This document shows, one piece after another, positions 17,196 through 25,888 of a stretch of DNA of 64,000 nucleotides. Location of the stretch: assembly GCF_014203425.1 (NCBI RefSeq), contig NZ_JACHJC010000001.1, forward strand, positions 6,651,501 to 6,715,500, written 5' to 3'. Made by a program: the position numbers and the translations under genes. The notes beneath the pieces were generated by a model. It was not told the DNA's origin. It worked only from the letters and a program-made list of their open reading frames with translations, and searched no databases. The DNA is from Micromonospora echinospora (GTDB lineage Bacteria; Actinomycetota; Actinomycetes; Mycobacteriales; Micromonosporaceae). Numbering within the stretch: position 1 is the first letter of the stretch; every line of letters starts with the position of its first letter.

Positions 17196-18182
17196 TCAGC
17201 CCAGACGCACCCGCGGGTCGATGAACGCGTAGAGCAGATCGACAACGATGTTCGCCACCACCACGAACAGCGCCGACACCAGGACGGTGGCCATGATGGT
17301 CGGCAGGTCGCCCTGGCGCACCGCCTCCACCGCCGTACGCCCGAGCCCCTGGATGCCGAACGTCGTCTCGGTGATGACAGTGCCGCCCAGCGCCGCGCCG
17401 ACGTCGATTCCGGCGATCGTCACGATCGGCGTGATCGCCGCGCGCAGCGCGTGCCGTCCGTACACATTGCGTTTCGCCACGCCCTTGGCCCGCGCGGTCC
17501 GCACGAAATCCTCGGAGAGCGTCTCCAGCATCTGCGCCCGCGACAGCCGGGCGTAGATCGCGGAGAAGAGCAGCGCGAGCGTCACCCACGCCAGCACCAG
17601 GCCGCGCGCCCATTCGATCGGATTCTCCAGGAACGGCACGTAGCGGGGTGTCGGCAGGATCTTCAGCGAGTACACGAAGACCAGCAGCAGCACGGCGCCG
17701 ACGAAGTAGAGCTGCAGCGAGGCGAACGTCAGCGTCAACCCGATCGAGATGCGGTCGAGCAGCGAGCCCCGCCGTAGTGCCGAGATCATCCCGAGTCCCA
17801 CCCCGAGCGCCAGCCAGAGCACCGCCGCCGGGAGCACGATGTTCAGCGTCACCGGCAGCACCCGGGCGAACGTGTCGGTCACCGACTCGCTGTTGACGTA
17901 GGAGTAGCCGAGGCAGGGCGCCTCGCACTTGCCGCCCTGCGCGCTGCCCAGGTCACGGCCGACGAAGATGCCCTTCATGTAGTTGACGTACTGCGTCGGC
18001 TTCGGGTCGTTGAGCCCCAGTTCCGTACGCACCCGTTCCAGCCGCTCGGCGTTGCAGTTCTTCGGGCACATGCCGGTCACCGGGTCGCGGGGCAGCGCGA
18101 AGAACATGAGGAAGCTGACGATGCTCACCGCCAGCAGCACCGAGACGGCGAGCAGCAGCCGCTTCAGCAGAAACCGCACCAT
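17196..18182 (-). CDS. Peptide ABC transporter permease (OppB/DppB type)
   Basis: Inner-membrane permease of 328 residues with six hydrophobic segments. The N-terminus (MVRFLLKRLLLAVSVLLAVS) is the typical first helix of DppB. The EAA loop region (DFVRTARAKGVAKRNVYGRH) is the contact site for the ATPase. The periplasmic region between helices 1 and 2 contains four Cys (CPKNC; CEAPC), which could form disulfides. It lies 13 bases downstream of the OppC-type gene. Confidence 0.93.
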   Translation of the reverse strand: MVRFLLKRLLLAVSVLLAVSIVSFLMFFALPRDPVTGMCPKNCNAERLERVRTELGLNDPKPTQYVNYMKGIFVGRDLGSAQGGKCEAPCLGYSYVNSESVTDTFARVLPVTLNIVLPAAVLWLALGVGLGMISALRRGSLLDRISIGLTLTFASLQLYFVGAVLLLVFVYSLKILPTPRYVPFLENPIEWARGLVLAWVTLALLFSAIYARLSRAQMLETLSEDFVRTARAKGVAKRNVYGRHALRAAITPIVTIAGIDVGAALGGTVITETTFGIQGLGRTAVEAVRQGDLPTIMATVLVSALFVVVANIVVDLLYAFIDPRVRLG

Positions 18183-18195
18183 GGCGTCGAACCCC

Positions 18196-19200
18196 CTACC
18201 GTGACGACTTCGGGTCGAGCGCGTCGCGCAGCGCGTCGCCGAAGAGGTTGAACGCCAGCACGAGCGCGAAGATGGTGATGCCGGGGAAGAAGACGTACGC
18301 CGGGTCGGTCTGCAGGTAGTCGATGCTCCGGTAGATCATCCGGCCGAAGCTCGGCACCGACTCGGGCAGGCCGACACCGAGGAAGGACAGCGCCGCCTCG
18401 CCCGTGACGTACGACGGCACGGCGAGCGAGAACGCCACCAGGATCGGGGCCCAGATGTTCGGCAGCAACTGCCGGAACAGCATGTGCCCGAGCCCGGCGC
18501 CGCTGGCCCGCGCCGCCTCCACGAACTCCCGCTCGCGCAGCGAGACCACCTGGCCCCGGACGAGGCGGGCCGTTCCGGTCCAGCCGAACGCGGCGAAGAC
18601 CACGATCAGCGTGGTCACCGCGAACCACGTCGGCACCGCGTCCCGGGGGCCGTAGAAGCGCAGCGAGAACGTCGGCACCACTGCCAGCGCGAAGATGAGG
18701 AACGGCAACGCCAGTGCGACGTCGGTGATCCAGCTGATCACCGAGTCGACCACGCCGCCCAGGAAGCCGGCGACGATCCCGAGCACCACGCCGATCGTCG
18801 TGGTGACGAGCGCGGCGCCGAGCGCGATCAGCAGCGACGTCCGGATGCCGTAGATCATCCGGATGAAGATGTCCCGGCCCAGGCCCGGTTCCAGCCCGAA
18901 CCAGTGGTCGCCGCTGACGCCGCCCACGTAGCCCAGCGGCATGCCGGTGGCGTCCAGCAGCTCACCGAACTGCTGGTTCGGCGACACGCCGTAGAGCCGC
19001 TGGATCAGCGGCGCGGCAACCGCCACCAGGATGAACAGGGCCAGCACGATGCCGCTGACCATGGCGGTGCGGTCGCGCCGCAGGCGGGCCCAGACGAGCT
19101 GGCCGGGTGAGCGGCCGACCAGCCGCTTCTTCTCGTCCGGCTCCTGCCCGGGGGACTCGATCTCGGCGAGCGCCACGCCCTCGACCGGCGACAGGCTCAT
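18196..19200 (-). CDS. Peptide ABC transporter permease (OppC/DppC type)
   Basis: Second permease of the importer, 334 residues, six membrane segments. A hydrophilic N-terminal cytoplasmic stretch of ~45 residues ends at the [11 protein letters not shown] motif common to OppC proteins. The EAA loop is readable ([20 protein letters not shown]). Its ATG overlaps the stop of the upstream ATPase gene by four bases, and OppB follows after 13 bases. Confidence 0.93.
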   Translation of the reverse strand: MSLSPVEGVALAEIESPGQEPDEKKRLVGRSPGQLVWARLRRDRTAMVSGIVLALFILVAVAAPLIQRLYGVSPNQQFGELLDATGMPLGYVGGVSGDHWFGLEPGLGRDIFIRMIYGIRTSLLIALGAALVTTTIGVVLGIVAGFLGGVVDSVISWITDVALALPFLIFALAVVPTFSLRFYGPRDAVPTWFAVTTLIVVFAAFGWTGTARLVRGQVVSLREREFVEAARASGAGLGHMLFRQLLPNIWAPILVAFSLAVPSYVTGEAALSFLGVGLPESVPSFGRMIYRSIDYLQTDPAYVFFPGITIFALVLAFNLFGDALRDALDPKSSR

Positions 19201-20219
19201 TTCGACACCTCCACGGGTTCGCCGGTCGGCACGCCGACCGGTCCGCTCTCCGGGTAGTGGCAGGCGGTGAGCTGCCCGCCGCCGTCCCGGGTGACCAGCG
19301 CCGGCTCCTCGGCGGCGCAGTGGTCGGTGGCCTTCCAGCAGCGGGTACGGAAGCGGCAGCCCGACGGCGGGTTCAGCGGGGTGGGGACGTCACCGGTCAG
19401 ACGGATGCGGCCGGCGGGGCCGAGCGCTGTGACGTCGGGGATCGCGGAGAGCAGCGCCCGGGTGTACGGGTGCTGCGGCCGGGTGTAGATATCGTTCCGG
19501 TCGCCGATCTCGACGATCTTGCCGAGGTACATGACGGCGACGCGGTGGCAGAAGTGGCGGATGACGGCCAGGTCGTGGGCGATGAACACGAACGCCAGGT
19601 CGAGGTCGCGTTGCAGGTCGCGCAGCAGGTTGATGACCTGCGCCTGGATCGACACGTCCAGCGCCGAGACCGGCTCGTCGGCCACGATGAGCTTGGGTTT
19701 GAGCGCGAGCGCGCGGGCGATGCCGATGCGTTGGCGCTGCCCGCCGGAGAACTCGTGCGGGTACCTGTTGTAGTGCTCCGGATTCAGGCCGACGAGTTCG
19801 AGCAGTTCCTGGACCCGCTTCTTGACCCCGCCGGGCGGGGTGATCCCGTTGACCTGCAACGGCATGGCCACGATCCGCCCGACCGTGTGCCGCGGGTTCA
19901 ACGACGCGTACGGGTCCTGGAAGATGATCTGCAGGTCCTGCCGCAACGCGCGCAACTCACGCCGCCCACCGTGGGTGATGTCCCGCCCCGCGAACTCGAT
20001 CGACCCGGCGGTGGGCTCCAGCAGGCGCACCAGCATCCGCCCGGTCGTGGTCTTCCCACACCCCGACTCCCCCACCAGGCCCAGCGTCTCGCCCGGACGC
20101 ACGTCGAAGTCCAGGCCGTCCACCGCCCGCACCGCACCCCGGGCGCGCAGGCCCTGCCGCACCGGGAAGTGCTTCGTCAGCCCCCGCACCCGCAGCAGCG
20201 GCTCGGTTTCGGCGCTCAT
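19197..20219 (-). CDS. Oligopeptide ABC transporter ATPase (OppF type)
   Basis: ATP-binding subunit of the peptide importer, 340 residues. Walker A is GESGCGKTT, the signature is FSGGQRQ, and Walker B is [12 protein letters not shown]. The C-terminal oligopeptide extension has the Cys-containing [15 protein letters not shown] region (iron-sulfur-like Cys pattern seen in Opp/Dpp ATPases). ATG 20219 gives [18 protein letters not shown]. It overlaps the upstream ATPase gene by four bases and OppC by four bases, so expression is tightly coupled. Confidence 0.94.
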   Translation of the reverse strand: MSAETEPLLRVRGLTKHFPVRQGLRARGAVRAVDGLDFDVRPGETLGLVGESGCGKTTTGRMLVRLLEPTAGSIEFAGRDITHGGRRELRALRQDLQIIFQDPYASLNPRHTVGRIVAMPLQVNGITPPGGVKKRVQELLELVGLNPEHYNRYPHEFSGGQRQRIGIARALALKPKLIVADEPVSALDVSIQAQVINLLRDLQRDLDLAFVFIAHDLAVIRHFCHRVAVMYLGKIVEIGDRNDIYTRPQHPYTRALLSAIPDVTALGPAGRIRLTGDVPTPLNPPSGCRFRTRCWKATDHCAAEEPALVTRDGGGQLTACHYPESGPVGVPTGEPVEVSK

Positions 20220-21331
20220 CGGGCCACCCCCACCTGTGCGACCTCGTCGCGGTAGATCCGCTCCCGGTCGGCCGCCGACAGGTGGCAGGCCACCAGGTGA
20301 CCGGGTGCTCCGGCCGGCCCCAGCTCGGGCACGTCGGTGCGGGAGCGGTCGCCGTTGACGTCGGCGTACCGGCAGCGCGGGTGGAACGCGCACCCCGACG
20401 GCAGGTTGATCAGACTGGGTGGGTTGCCGGGGATCGGCACCAGATCCGCGTCGGCGTCGGCGTCGGCGTCGGCGTGCAACGACGGCACGCTCGACAACAA
20501 CCCCCAGGTGTACGGATGCTGCGGCGCCCGCAACACCCGCTCCACACTGCCGTGCTCCACCGCCCGCCCGCCGTACATCACCAGCACGTCATCAGCCACC
20601 TGCGACACCACACCCAGGTCATGGGTGATCAGGATGATCGCCGAGCGGAACTCCTCCTGCAGGTCGCTGAGCAGGTCCAGGATCTGCGCCTGCACCGTCA
20701 CGTCCAACGCCGTCGTCGGCTCGTCGGCGATCAACAGATCCGGGTCGTTGACGAGCGCCATCGCGATCATCGCGCGCTGCCGCATCCCACCCGAGAACTC
20801 ATGCGGATACTGGTCGAACCGCTTGGCCGGCTGCGGAATGCCGACCCGGTCCAGCATGTCCACCGCCCGCGTCCGCGCCTCGCGCCTGCCGGCCCTCGGG
20901 TGGTGCACCCGGTACGCCTCGGCGATCTGCTTCCCCACCGTGTAGTAGGGGTGCAACGCCGACAACGGGTCCTGGAAGATCATCGCCATGTCCCGGCCCC
21001 GCAGCCGACGGATCTCCTCCTCGGACAGCCCGACGAGCTGACGCCCACCGACGGAGATCTCCCCCGAGATGGTCGTGCGCTTCGCGTTGTGCAGACCCAG
21101 GATCGCCAGCGACGTGACGCTCTTGCCCGACCCGGACTCGCCCACGATCCCGAGCGTGCGGCCCCGCTCGACAGCGAACGACACGCCGTCCACGGCCTTG
21201 ACCACGCCGTCCTCGGTGTCGAACCGCACCCGCAGGTCTCTGACCTGGAGATAGGGCCCGTCGCCGGATCGCTGCTCCGGCACCTCCGGACGGTCCGGCT
21301 CCCCGGACGGCACCGCCTCCGACCTGCCCAT
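20216..21331 (-). CDS. Oligopeptide ABC transporter ATPase (OppD type)
   Basis: First gene of the five-gene importer operon, 371 residues. Walker A is GESGSGKS, signature FSGGMRQ, Walker [13 protein letters not shown], and the C-terminal Cys cluster [22 protein letters not shown] precedes the ATG. A run of alternating Ala-Asp residues (about residues 285-294) is encoded by a short tandem repeat of a GTCGGC unit (20447-20474) just before the conserved [10 protein letters not shown] motif. It lies outside the nucleotide-binding core, so it probably does not affect catalysis. Confidence 0.94.
   Translation of the reverse strand: MGRSEAVPSGEPDRPEVPEQRSGDGPYLQVRDLRVRFDTEDGVVKAVDGVSFAVERGRTLGIVGESGSGKSVTSLAILGLHNAKRTTISGEISVGGRQLVGLSEEEIRRLRGRDMAMIFQDPLSALHPYYTVGKQIAEAYRVHHPRAGRREARTRAVDMLDRVGIPQPAKRFDQYPHEFSGGMRQRAMIAMALVNDPDLLIADEPTTALDVTVQAQILDLLSDLQEEFRSAIILITHDLGVVSQVADDVLVMYGGRAVEHGSVERVLRAPQHPYTWGLLSSVPSLHADADADADADLVPIPGNPPSLINLPSGCAFHPRCRYADVNGDRSRTDVPELGPAGAPGHLVACHLSAADRERIYRDEVAQVGVAR
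20447..20474. repeat. GTCGGC hexanucleotide tandem repeat inside the OppD-type gene
   Basis: About four and a half head-to-tail GTCGGC units encode the Ala-Asp dipeptide run on the minus strand. Because the unit is six bases, copy-number change keeps the reading frame. Confidence 0.75.
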
Positions 21332-21571
21332 TGACCGCCTCCCCTTCGGTGATGAAGAGAACCTACAGGAAAACCCAGGAGGCGAAAATAAGCTACATCG
21401 AGCGGTCTGTCAGCGGCCTGAGCGTAACGACTGGGTTTCCGTCTCGCACGCCCGTCACCTGGGACATCCACGCCCGCGACTGCCCGTCGTCGCCTCGCCG
21501 CCGCACCCGTGGTGCGACGATGGTCCCGGCGACGAAGGGACGATTCCCGTCGGCACGAGGTGGAGGCGACC

Positions 21572-21792
21572 ATGACCGCGGCGGTGTTCGGCCACGACGG
21601 CCGGCCTGGAACTACTACGCCGCCGCGGGCATCGAGTGGTACCTGCTGGTGGAGCAGGAGACCGGCACGCTGCACCTCCACCGGCGGCAGGGTCGGCACT
21701 ACCGGGAGGTGTCGGTGACCAAGCCCGGTTCCGTGCTGGAGCTGACCGAGCCCGTCCGGGCCACGATCCGGCCGGAGGATCTCGTCCCCTGA
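21572..21792 (+). pseudogene. Uma2 family (DUF820) nuclease-like gene, internally deleted remnant
   Basis: A GAGGTGGAGG ribosome site leads into MTAAVFGHDG, the standard opening of actinobacterial Uma2/DUF820 proteins. The frame then breaks, and in another frame the sequence continues with the family's C-terminal part (YYAAAGIEWYLLVEQETGTL to the RPEDLVP end). The middle ~110 codons, including the PD-(D/E)xK-like core, are missing. A clean internal deletion that also shifted frame explains this. About 70 codons remain. Confidence 0.75.
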
Positions 21793-21824
21793 CGGATGTC
21801 GGCCCGCTCGCCTAGGGTCGGGCG

Positions 21825-21911
21825 CATGAGCGAGCGTCAGCGAGCGAATCATCGGGGCAGCGCGAAGGTGCCTCATGCCGGCACGCAGCGCAGCGGAGCG
21901 CCGGCATGAGC
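21825..21911 (+). repeat. Copy 1 of a duplicated pre-gene element (tldD side)
   Basis: About 85 bases that recur before tldE with roughly 80 percent identity. It contains a perfect 11-bp inverted repeat CTCATGCCGGC/GCCGGCATGAG, whose 3' arm carries the tldD start codon. A folded mRNA would therefore bury the start. Confidence 0.7.
21826..21909 (+). CDS. 27-residue leader ORF before tldD
   Basis: A 28-codon ORF (begins MSERQRANHR, ends RSGAPA) whose TGA overlaps the tldD ATG as ATGA. A TAGGGT hexamer 8 bases before its ATG suggests a leaderless transcript that would start translation here and hand over to tldD. An ORF of exactly the same length and related sequence precedes tldE. It could also be a dispersed repeat that merely happens to be open; no function is claimed. 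Confidence 0.4.
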   Translation: MSERQRANHRGSAKVPHAGTQRSGAPA

Positions 21912-23342
21912 GAGTTCGACGCGGCGACCGCCGCCGTCCAGGCCGCTCTCGACGCGGGCGCCCGGTACGCCGACGCCCGGGTCATGCACCGCCGCTACGA
22001 GTCGATGTCGGCCCGCAACGGCGACATCGAGGAGCTGAGCCAGGACGAGAGCATCGGGCTGGGCGTACGCGCGCTCGTCGGATCGGGGTGGGGCTTCCAC
22101 GCCGTACCCGATCTGTCCGACGCGGCGGCCCGCGACGCCGGCCGGCGCGCCGCGGCGATCGCCACCGCGAGCGCGCGGGTTCCCGGCCCGCCGATCGACC
22201 TGGTGCCGGCCGAGGCGGCGGTGGCGAGCTGGGCCTCGGAGTGCGCCGTCGACCCGCTCGGAGTGCCGCTGTCGGACAAGGGTGACCTGCTGGTCCGCGC
22301 CACGGCCACGATGCGTGAGCACGGCGCCGACCTGGCCGAGGGGCTCTACCAGATCTGGGACACCACGAAGTGGTTCGTCTCCAGCGAGGGCCATCGGATC
22401 GACCAGCACATCCGGGAGTGCGGCGGCGGCATCTCCGCCACGTCGATCGGCGACGGCGAGACGCAGCGCCGGTCCTACCCGAGCTACCGGGGGCAGTACG
22501 GCACCACCGGCTGGGAGCTGGTCACCTCACTCGACCTGGCCGCGCACGCCGCCCGGATCGCCGAGGAGTCCCGCGAGCTGCTCACCGCCCCGCAGTGCCC
22601 GGCCGGCGAGACCGACCTGATCCTCGGCGGCGAGCAGCTCGCCCTGCAGATCCACGAGTCGGTCGGGCACGCCATCGAGCTGGACCGCATCCTCGGCTGG
22701 GAGGCGGCGTTCGCCGGCACCTCCTGGCTCGACCTCGCCCGGCTCGGGTCGCTGCGCTACGGCTCGGAGCTGATGAACGTGACCATCGACCCGACCATCC
22801 CCGGCGCGCTGGGCAGCTTCGGCTACGACGACGAGGGCTCCCCGGCGGTCGCCCGGGACGCGGTCCGCGAGGGGCGGTGGGTCGGGGTGCTCGCCGGCCG
22901 GGACTCGGCCGCCGTCGCCGGCCTGGACTACGGCGGCAGCGTACGGGCCGACGGCTGGGCGCGTCTGCCGATGGTGCGGATGACGAACGTGGGCCTGGAG
23001 CCCGGCCCGCACACGCTGGACGAGATCATCGCGGCCACCGACGACGGGGTGCTGATGGACATCAACAGGTCCTGGTCGATCGACGACAAGCGGCTCAACT
23101 TCCAGTTCGGCTGCGAGGTCGGCTGGGAGGTGAAGAAGGGCCGTCGGGGGCGGATGCTGCGCAACCCGACGTACACCGGTATCGGGCCGGCCTTCTGGCG
23201 CTCGATGGACATGCTCTCCTCGGAGACCGTCGCCTGGGGCACGCCCAACTGCGGCAAGGGGCAGCCCGGCCAGGTCGGGCACACCGGCCATCCGGCCGCG
23301 CCGGCCCGGTTCCGGGGCGTCCGGGTGGGGGTGCGCGCATGA
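21906..23342 (+). CDS. tldD: TldD family metalloprotease
   Basis: Zinc metalloprotease subunit of the TldD/TldE heterodimer, 478 residues. The family motif HExxxH is present (H250-E251-S-V-G-H255), followed by the expected AIELDRI. TldD/TldE removes residues from unfolded peptides and matures some RiPPs (microcin B17 leader, CcdA in E. coli); the actinobacterial substrate is unknown and no RiPP cluster is visible nearby. tldE follows 76 bases later. The start lies in the 3' arm of a hairpin and overlaps the stop of a leader ORF. Confidence 0.93.
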   Translation: MSEFDAATAAVQAALDAGARYADARVMHRRYESMSARNGDIEELSQDESIGLGVRALVGSGWGFHAVPDLSDAAARDAGRRAAAIATASARVPGPPIDLVPAEAAVASWASECAVDPLGVPLSDKGDLLVRATATMREHGADLAEGLYQIWDTTKWFVSSEGHRIDQHIRECGGGISATSIGDGETQRRSYPSYRGQYGTTGWELVTSLDLAAHAARIAEESRELLTAPQCPAGETDLILGGEQLALQIHESVGHAIELDRILGWEAAFAGTSWLDLARLGSLRYGSELMNVTIDPTIPGALGSFGYDDEGSPAVARDAVREGRWVGVLAGRDSAAVAGLDYGGSVRADGWARLPMVRMTNVGLEPGPHTLDEIIAATDDGVLMDINRSWSIDDKRLNFQFGCEVGWEVKKGRRGRMLRNPTYTGIGPAFWRSMDMLSSETVAWGTPNCGKGQPGQVGHTGHPAAPARFRGVRVGVRA

Positions 23343-23424
23343 GCGAGCGCAGCGAGCGAATCAGCAGACTCAGGGCGACGGTGCCTCATGACGGCACGGA
23401 GCGAAGCGGAGTGCCGGCATGAGC
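23338..23424 (+). repeat. Copy 2 of the duplicated pre-gene element (tldE side)
   Basis: Matches the element before tldD. The inverted repeat is CTCATGACGGCAC/GTGCCGGCATGAG with one mismatch, again placing the start codon (tldE) in the 3' arm. Confidence 0.7.
23339..23422 (+). CDS. 27-residue leader ORF before tldE
   Basis: A 28-codon ORF (begins MSERSERISR, ends RSGVPA) that starts on the ATG overlapping the tldD stop and ends in a TGA overlapping the tldE ATG. It thus bridges the two genes with an ATGA overlap on each side. It is the same length as the leader before tldD and shares both ends and the central VPH.GT motif. Translation is inferred from the arrangement only. Confidence 0.4.
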   Translation: MSERSERISRLRATVPHDGTERSGVPA

Positions 23425-24828
23425 GCCGAGTTGGGGATCGCCGCGGGGGTGGTGGACCTGGTCCGGCGTACCGCCGGGGCGGATGCCGAGGCCGAGGTGC
23501 TGGTGACCCGCTCCGACCTGGCGCTGACCCGGTTCGCCAACTCGTTCATCCACCAGAACGTGGCCGAGACCGGCGTCGCCGTACACCTGCGGTTGCACGT
23601 GGACGGGCGGACCGCGACCGGCAGCGGTAGCCGGGCCGACGCCGACGGGCTGGCCGCGCTCGTCGAGCGGACCCGGGCCGCGGCCCGGCTCGCGCCGCCC
23701 GACCCGGCCTGGCCGGGACTGACCGCGCCGACCGCGACGCCGTCCGGCCCGGCCGTCGACGAGGCCACCGCGTTCGCCTCGCCCGACGAGCGGGCCGAGC
23801 GGGTACGCGCGTTCGTGGACGCGGTCGACGGGCTGGAGGCGGCCGGCTACTGCCGCACCGCGTACCGGTCGGGGGCGTTCGCCAACTCCGCCGGGCACAC
23901 GGCGGCCGGAAGCGCGGCCGAGGCGGCCATGGACGGCATCGCCCGCGCCGGCGCGGCGGACGGGGTGGCGCGGCTCTGCGCCGACCGGCTCGCCGACCTT
24001 GACGGCGCGGCCCTCGGCGCGCACGCGGCGGCGAAGGCACGGGCCGCGGCCGACCCGGTCGAGCTGCCGCCGGGGCACTACGAGGTGGTGCTCGAACCGG
24101 CTGCCGTCGCCGACCTGCTGCAGAACCTCGCCTGGTTCGGCTTCAACGGCAAGCGGTACGCCGAACGGCAGTCCTTCGCCGAGCCGGGCACCGCCCAGTT
24201 CGACCCGCTGGTGACGCTGGTGGACGACCCGCTGCACGCCGGCACGCTGCCGTTCGACCTGGAGGGCACGCCCCGGCGGGCGCTGCCGCTGGTGGAGGCG
24301 GGCACCACCCGGGCGGTGGCGTACGACAGGCGCGGCGGTGCGGCGGCGGGCGCCGGGTCCACCGGCCACGGTATGCCGGGTAGCGCGACCTTCGGGCCGA
24401 TCCCGCACAACATCCGCCTACTGGCGGACCCGGGCGTCGCCGATGCGGGCGCGACCGTCGCGGCCGGGCCGGTGAGCGCGGGCGTCACCGGAGCGGTGGG
24501 CGACCCGGACACCGCCGCGCTGGTGGCCGGGATGCGGCGCGGGCTGCTGGTGAGCGACTTCTGGTACACGCGGGTGCTGGACCCGAAGCAGTTGGTGGTC
24601 ACCGGGTTGACACGCAACGGGGTCTGGCTGGTCGAGGACGGCGTGCCGACCCGGGCGGTGCGCGACTTCCGGTTCACCGAGTCGTACCCGCGGGCGCTGG
24701 GGGCGGGGCGGGTGCTGGGCCTGGGCCGGGCACCGGTCCGGCTGCCGGGCCGGGTCGACGGGTCCTGGTACGAGGCGCCGGCGTTGCGGCTGTCCTCCTG
24801 GCACTTCACCGGCGGCGCGTCCGGGTGA
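23419..24828 (+). CDS. pmbA: TldE/PmbA family protein
   Basis: Non-catalytic partner of TldD, 469 residues, with the TldD/PmbA fold but no HExxxH motif, as expected for TldE. Conserved stretches include FANSFIHQNVAETG near the N-terminus, and the C-terminal GLLVSDFWYTRVLDPKQLVVTGLTRNG, given here as two pieces GLLVSDFWYTR and VTGLTRNGVWLVEDG. The start at 23419 is fixed by the coupled ATGA arrangement. Confidence 0.92.
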   Translation: MSAELGIAAGVVDLVRRTAGADAEAEVLVTRSDLALTRFANSFIHQNVAETGVAVHLRLHVDGRTATGSGSRADADGLAALVERTRAAARLAPPDPAWPGLTAPTATPSGPAVDEATAFASPDERAERVRAFVDAVDGLEAAGYCRTAYRSGAFANSAGHTAAGSAAEAAMDGIARAGAADGVARLCADRLADLDGAALGAHAAAKARAAADPVELPPGHYEVVLEPAAVADLLQNLAWFGFNGKRYAERQSFAEPGTAQFDPLVTLVDDPLHAGTLPFDLEGTPRRALPLVEAGTTRAVAYDRRGGAAAGAGSTGHGMPGSATFGPIPHNIRLLADPGVADAGATVAAGPVSAGVTGAVGDPDTAALVAGMRRGLLVSDFWYTRVLDPKQLVVTGLTRNGVWLVEDGVPTRAVRDFRFTESYPRALGAGRVLGLGRAPVRLPGRVDGSWYEAPALRLSSWHFTGGASG

Positions 24829-24985
24829 TCCCGGCGCGCCGCCGGGCGCACCGAGGCGCCGGTCGGCGCACCGTTCGACCGACCCGCCACATTGATCATG
24901 AAGTGACTCTTTCCAAGCTGCGGGACACACGGGACACTGCGTTGCGCGGCCGGGCCGTGAAGATCGGCGTAACGTGTGTCACTTA

Positions 24986-25009
24986 GCCGCACCGGTTCGC
25001 CGGTGTGGC
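24986..25009. promoter_or_regulatory. Hairpin upstream of the sdh operon
   Basis: GCCGCACCGG-TTCG-CCGGTGTGGC forms a 10-bp stem (one mismatch) with a stable UUCG loop, 48 bases before the sdhC start. It may terminate upstream transcription or lie in the sdh leader. The 228-base gap between tldE and sdhC otherwise shows only AT-richer patches around 24893-24915 and 24968-24985 that could be promoters. Confidence 0.4.
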
Positions 25010-25056
25010 CTCGTGCGTGCGCAAGACGTGACAGTGACGTCAGGGAGATGACTCGA

Positions 25057-25878
25057 ATGACAACTACGTCGGCCAAGACGCCGAGATCGCAGCCGCGGGG
25101 AGGGCGGGCGCGCGCCGCCATCGCGGCGAAGACCTTGCGGACCGACCGATGGTGGTTCGCTCCGCTGATCACCGTGGTCGGGCTCAGCGCCTGGGTCATC
25201 TACGCGACGGTCCGGGTCTTCATGCACAAGTGGTACTGGGTGGAGCAGTACCACTACCTGACACCGTTCTACTCCCCCTGTGTCACCGACCGCTGCGTCG
25301 AGGGCTCCTCGCACTTCGGCCAGTTCCTGCCCGGCTGGTGGATCATCCCGGACGCGGCGCTCACCCTGCCGTTCCTGCTGCTGTTCCGGCTGACCTGCTA
25401 CTACTACCGCAAGGCGTACTACCGGTCGTTCTGGCTGTCGCCGCCGGCCTGCGCGGTACCGGACGGGCACCAGTCGTACAGCGGCGAGACGCGGTTCCCG
25501 CTGCTCGGGCAGAACCTGCACCGCTACTTCTTCTACGCCGCCGCGATCATCTCGCTGGTCAACACCTGGGACGCGATCCTGGCCTTCCACTCCCCAGAGG
25601 GCTTCGGCTTCGGCCTGGGCAACATCATCCTGGTCGGCAACGTGGTGATGCTGTGGGCGTACACGATCTCCTGCCACTCCTGCCGGCACATCATCGGCGG
25701 GCGGCTCAAGCACTTCTCCAAGCACCCGATGCGCTACAAGGCGTGGACCGGGGTGTCCTGGTTGAACGTCCGGCACATGCAGCTCGCCTGGATCACCCTG
25801 GGCACCCTGGCCCTCACCGACTTCTACGTGATGGCGGTCGCCGCCGGCTGGATCAACGACCTGCGGTTCATCAACTGA
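25057..25878 (+). CDS. sdhC: Succinate dehydrogenase membrane anchor (Sdh1 type)
   Basis: A 273-residue membrane anchor with five hydrophobic segments, directly upstream of sdhA. Length and topology match the single anchor of the actinobacterial Sdh1 complex (Rv0249c in M. tuberculosis is also 273 residues). A Cys/His motif SCHSCRHIIGG lies in the fourth segment region. The ATG at 25057 is preferred over 25048 because GGGAG then sits 9 bases upstream. It anchors the dehydrogenase to the membrane and passes electrons to quinone. Confidence 0.85.
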   Translation: MTTTSAKTPRSQPRGGRARAAIAAKTLRTDRWWFAPLITVVGLSAWVIYATVRVFMHKWYWVEQYHYLTPFYSPCVTDRCVEGSSHFGQFLPGWWIIPDAALTLPFLLLFRLTCYYYRKAYYRSFWLSPPACAVPDGHQSYSGETRFPLLGQNLHRYFFYAAAIISLVNTWDAILAFHSPEGFGFGLGNIILVGNVVMLWAYTISCHSCRHIIGGRLKHFSKHPMRYKAWTGVSWLNVRHMQLAWITLGTLALTDFYVMAVAAGWINDLRFIN

Positions 25879-25888
25879 GAGCCTGGAC

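Noticed and set aside
20447..20474. CRISPR-like tandem repeat
   Set aside because: It is a 6-base coding microsatellite without spacers. No direct-repeat/spacer array was seen anywhere in the window.
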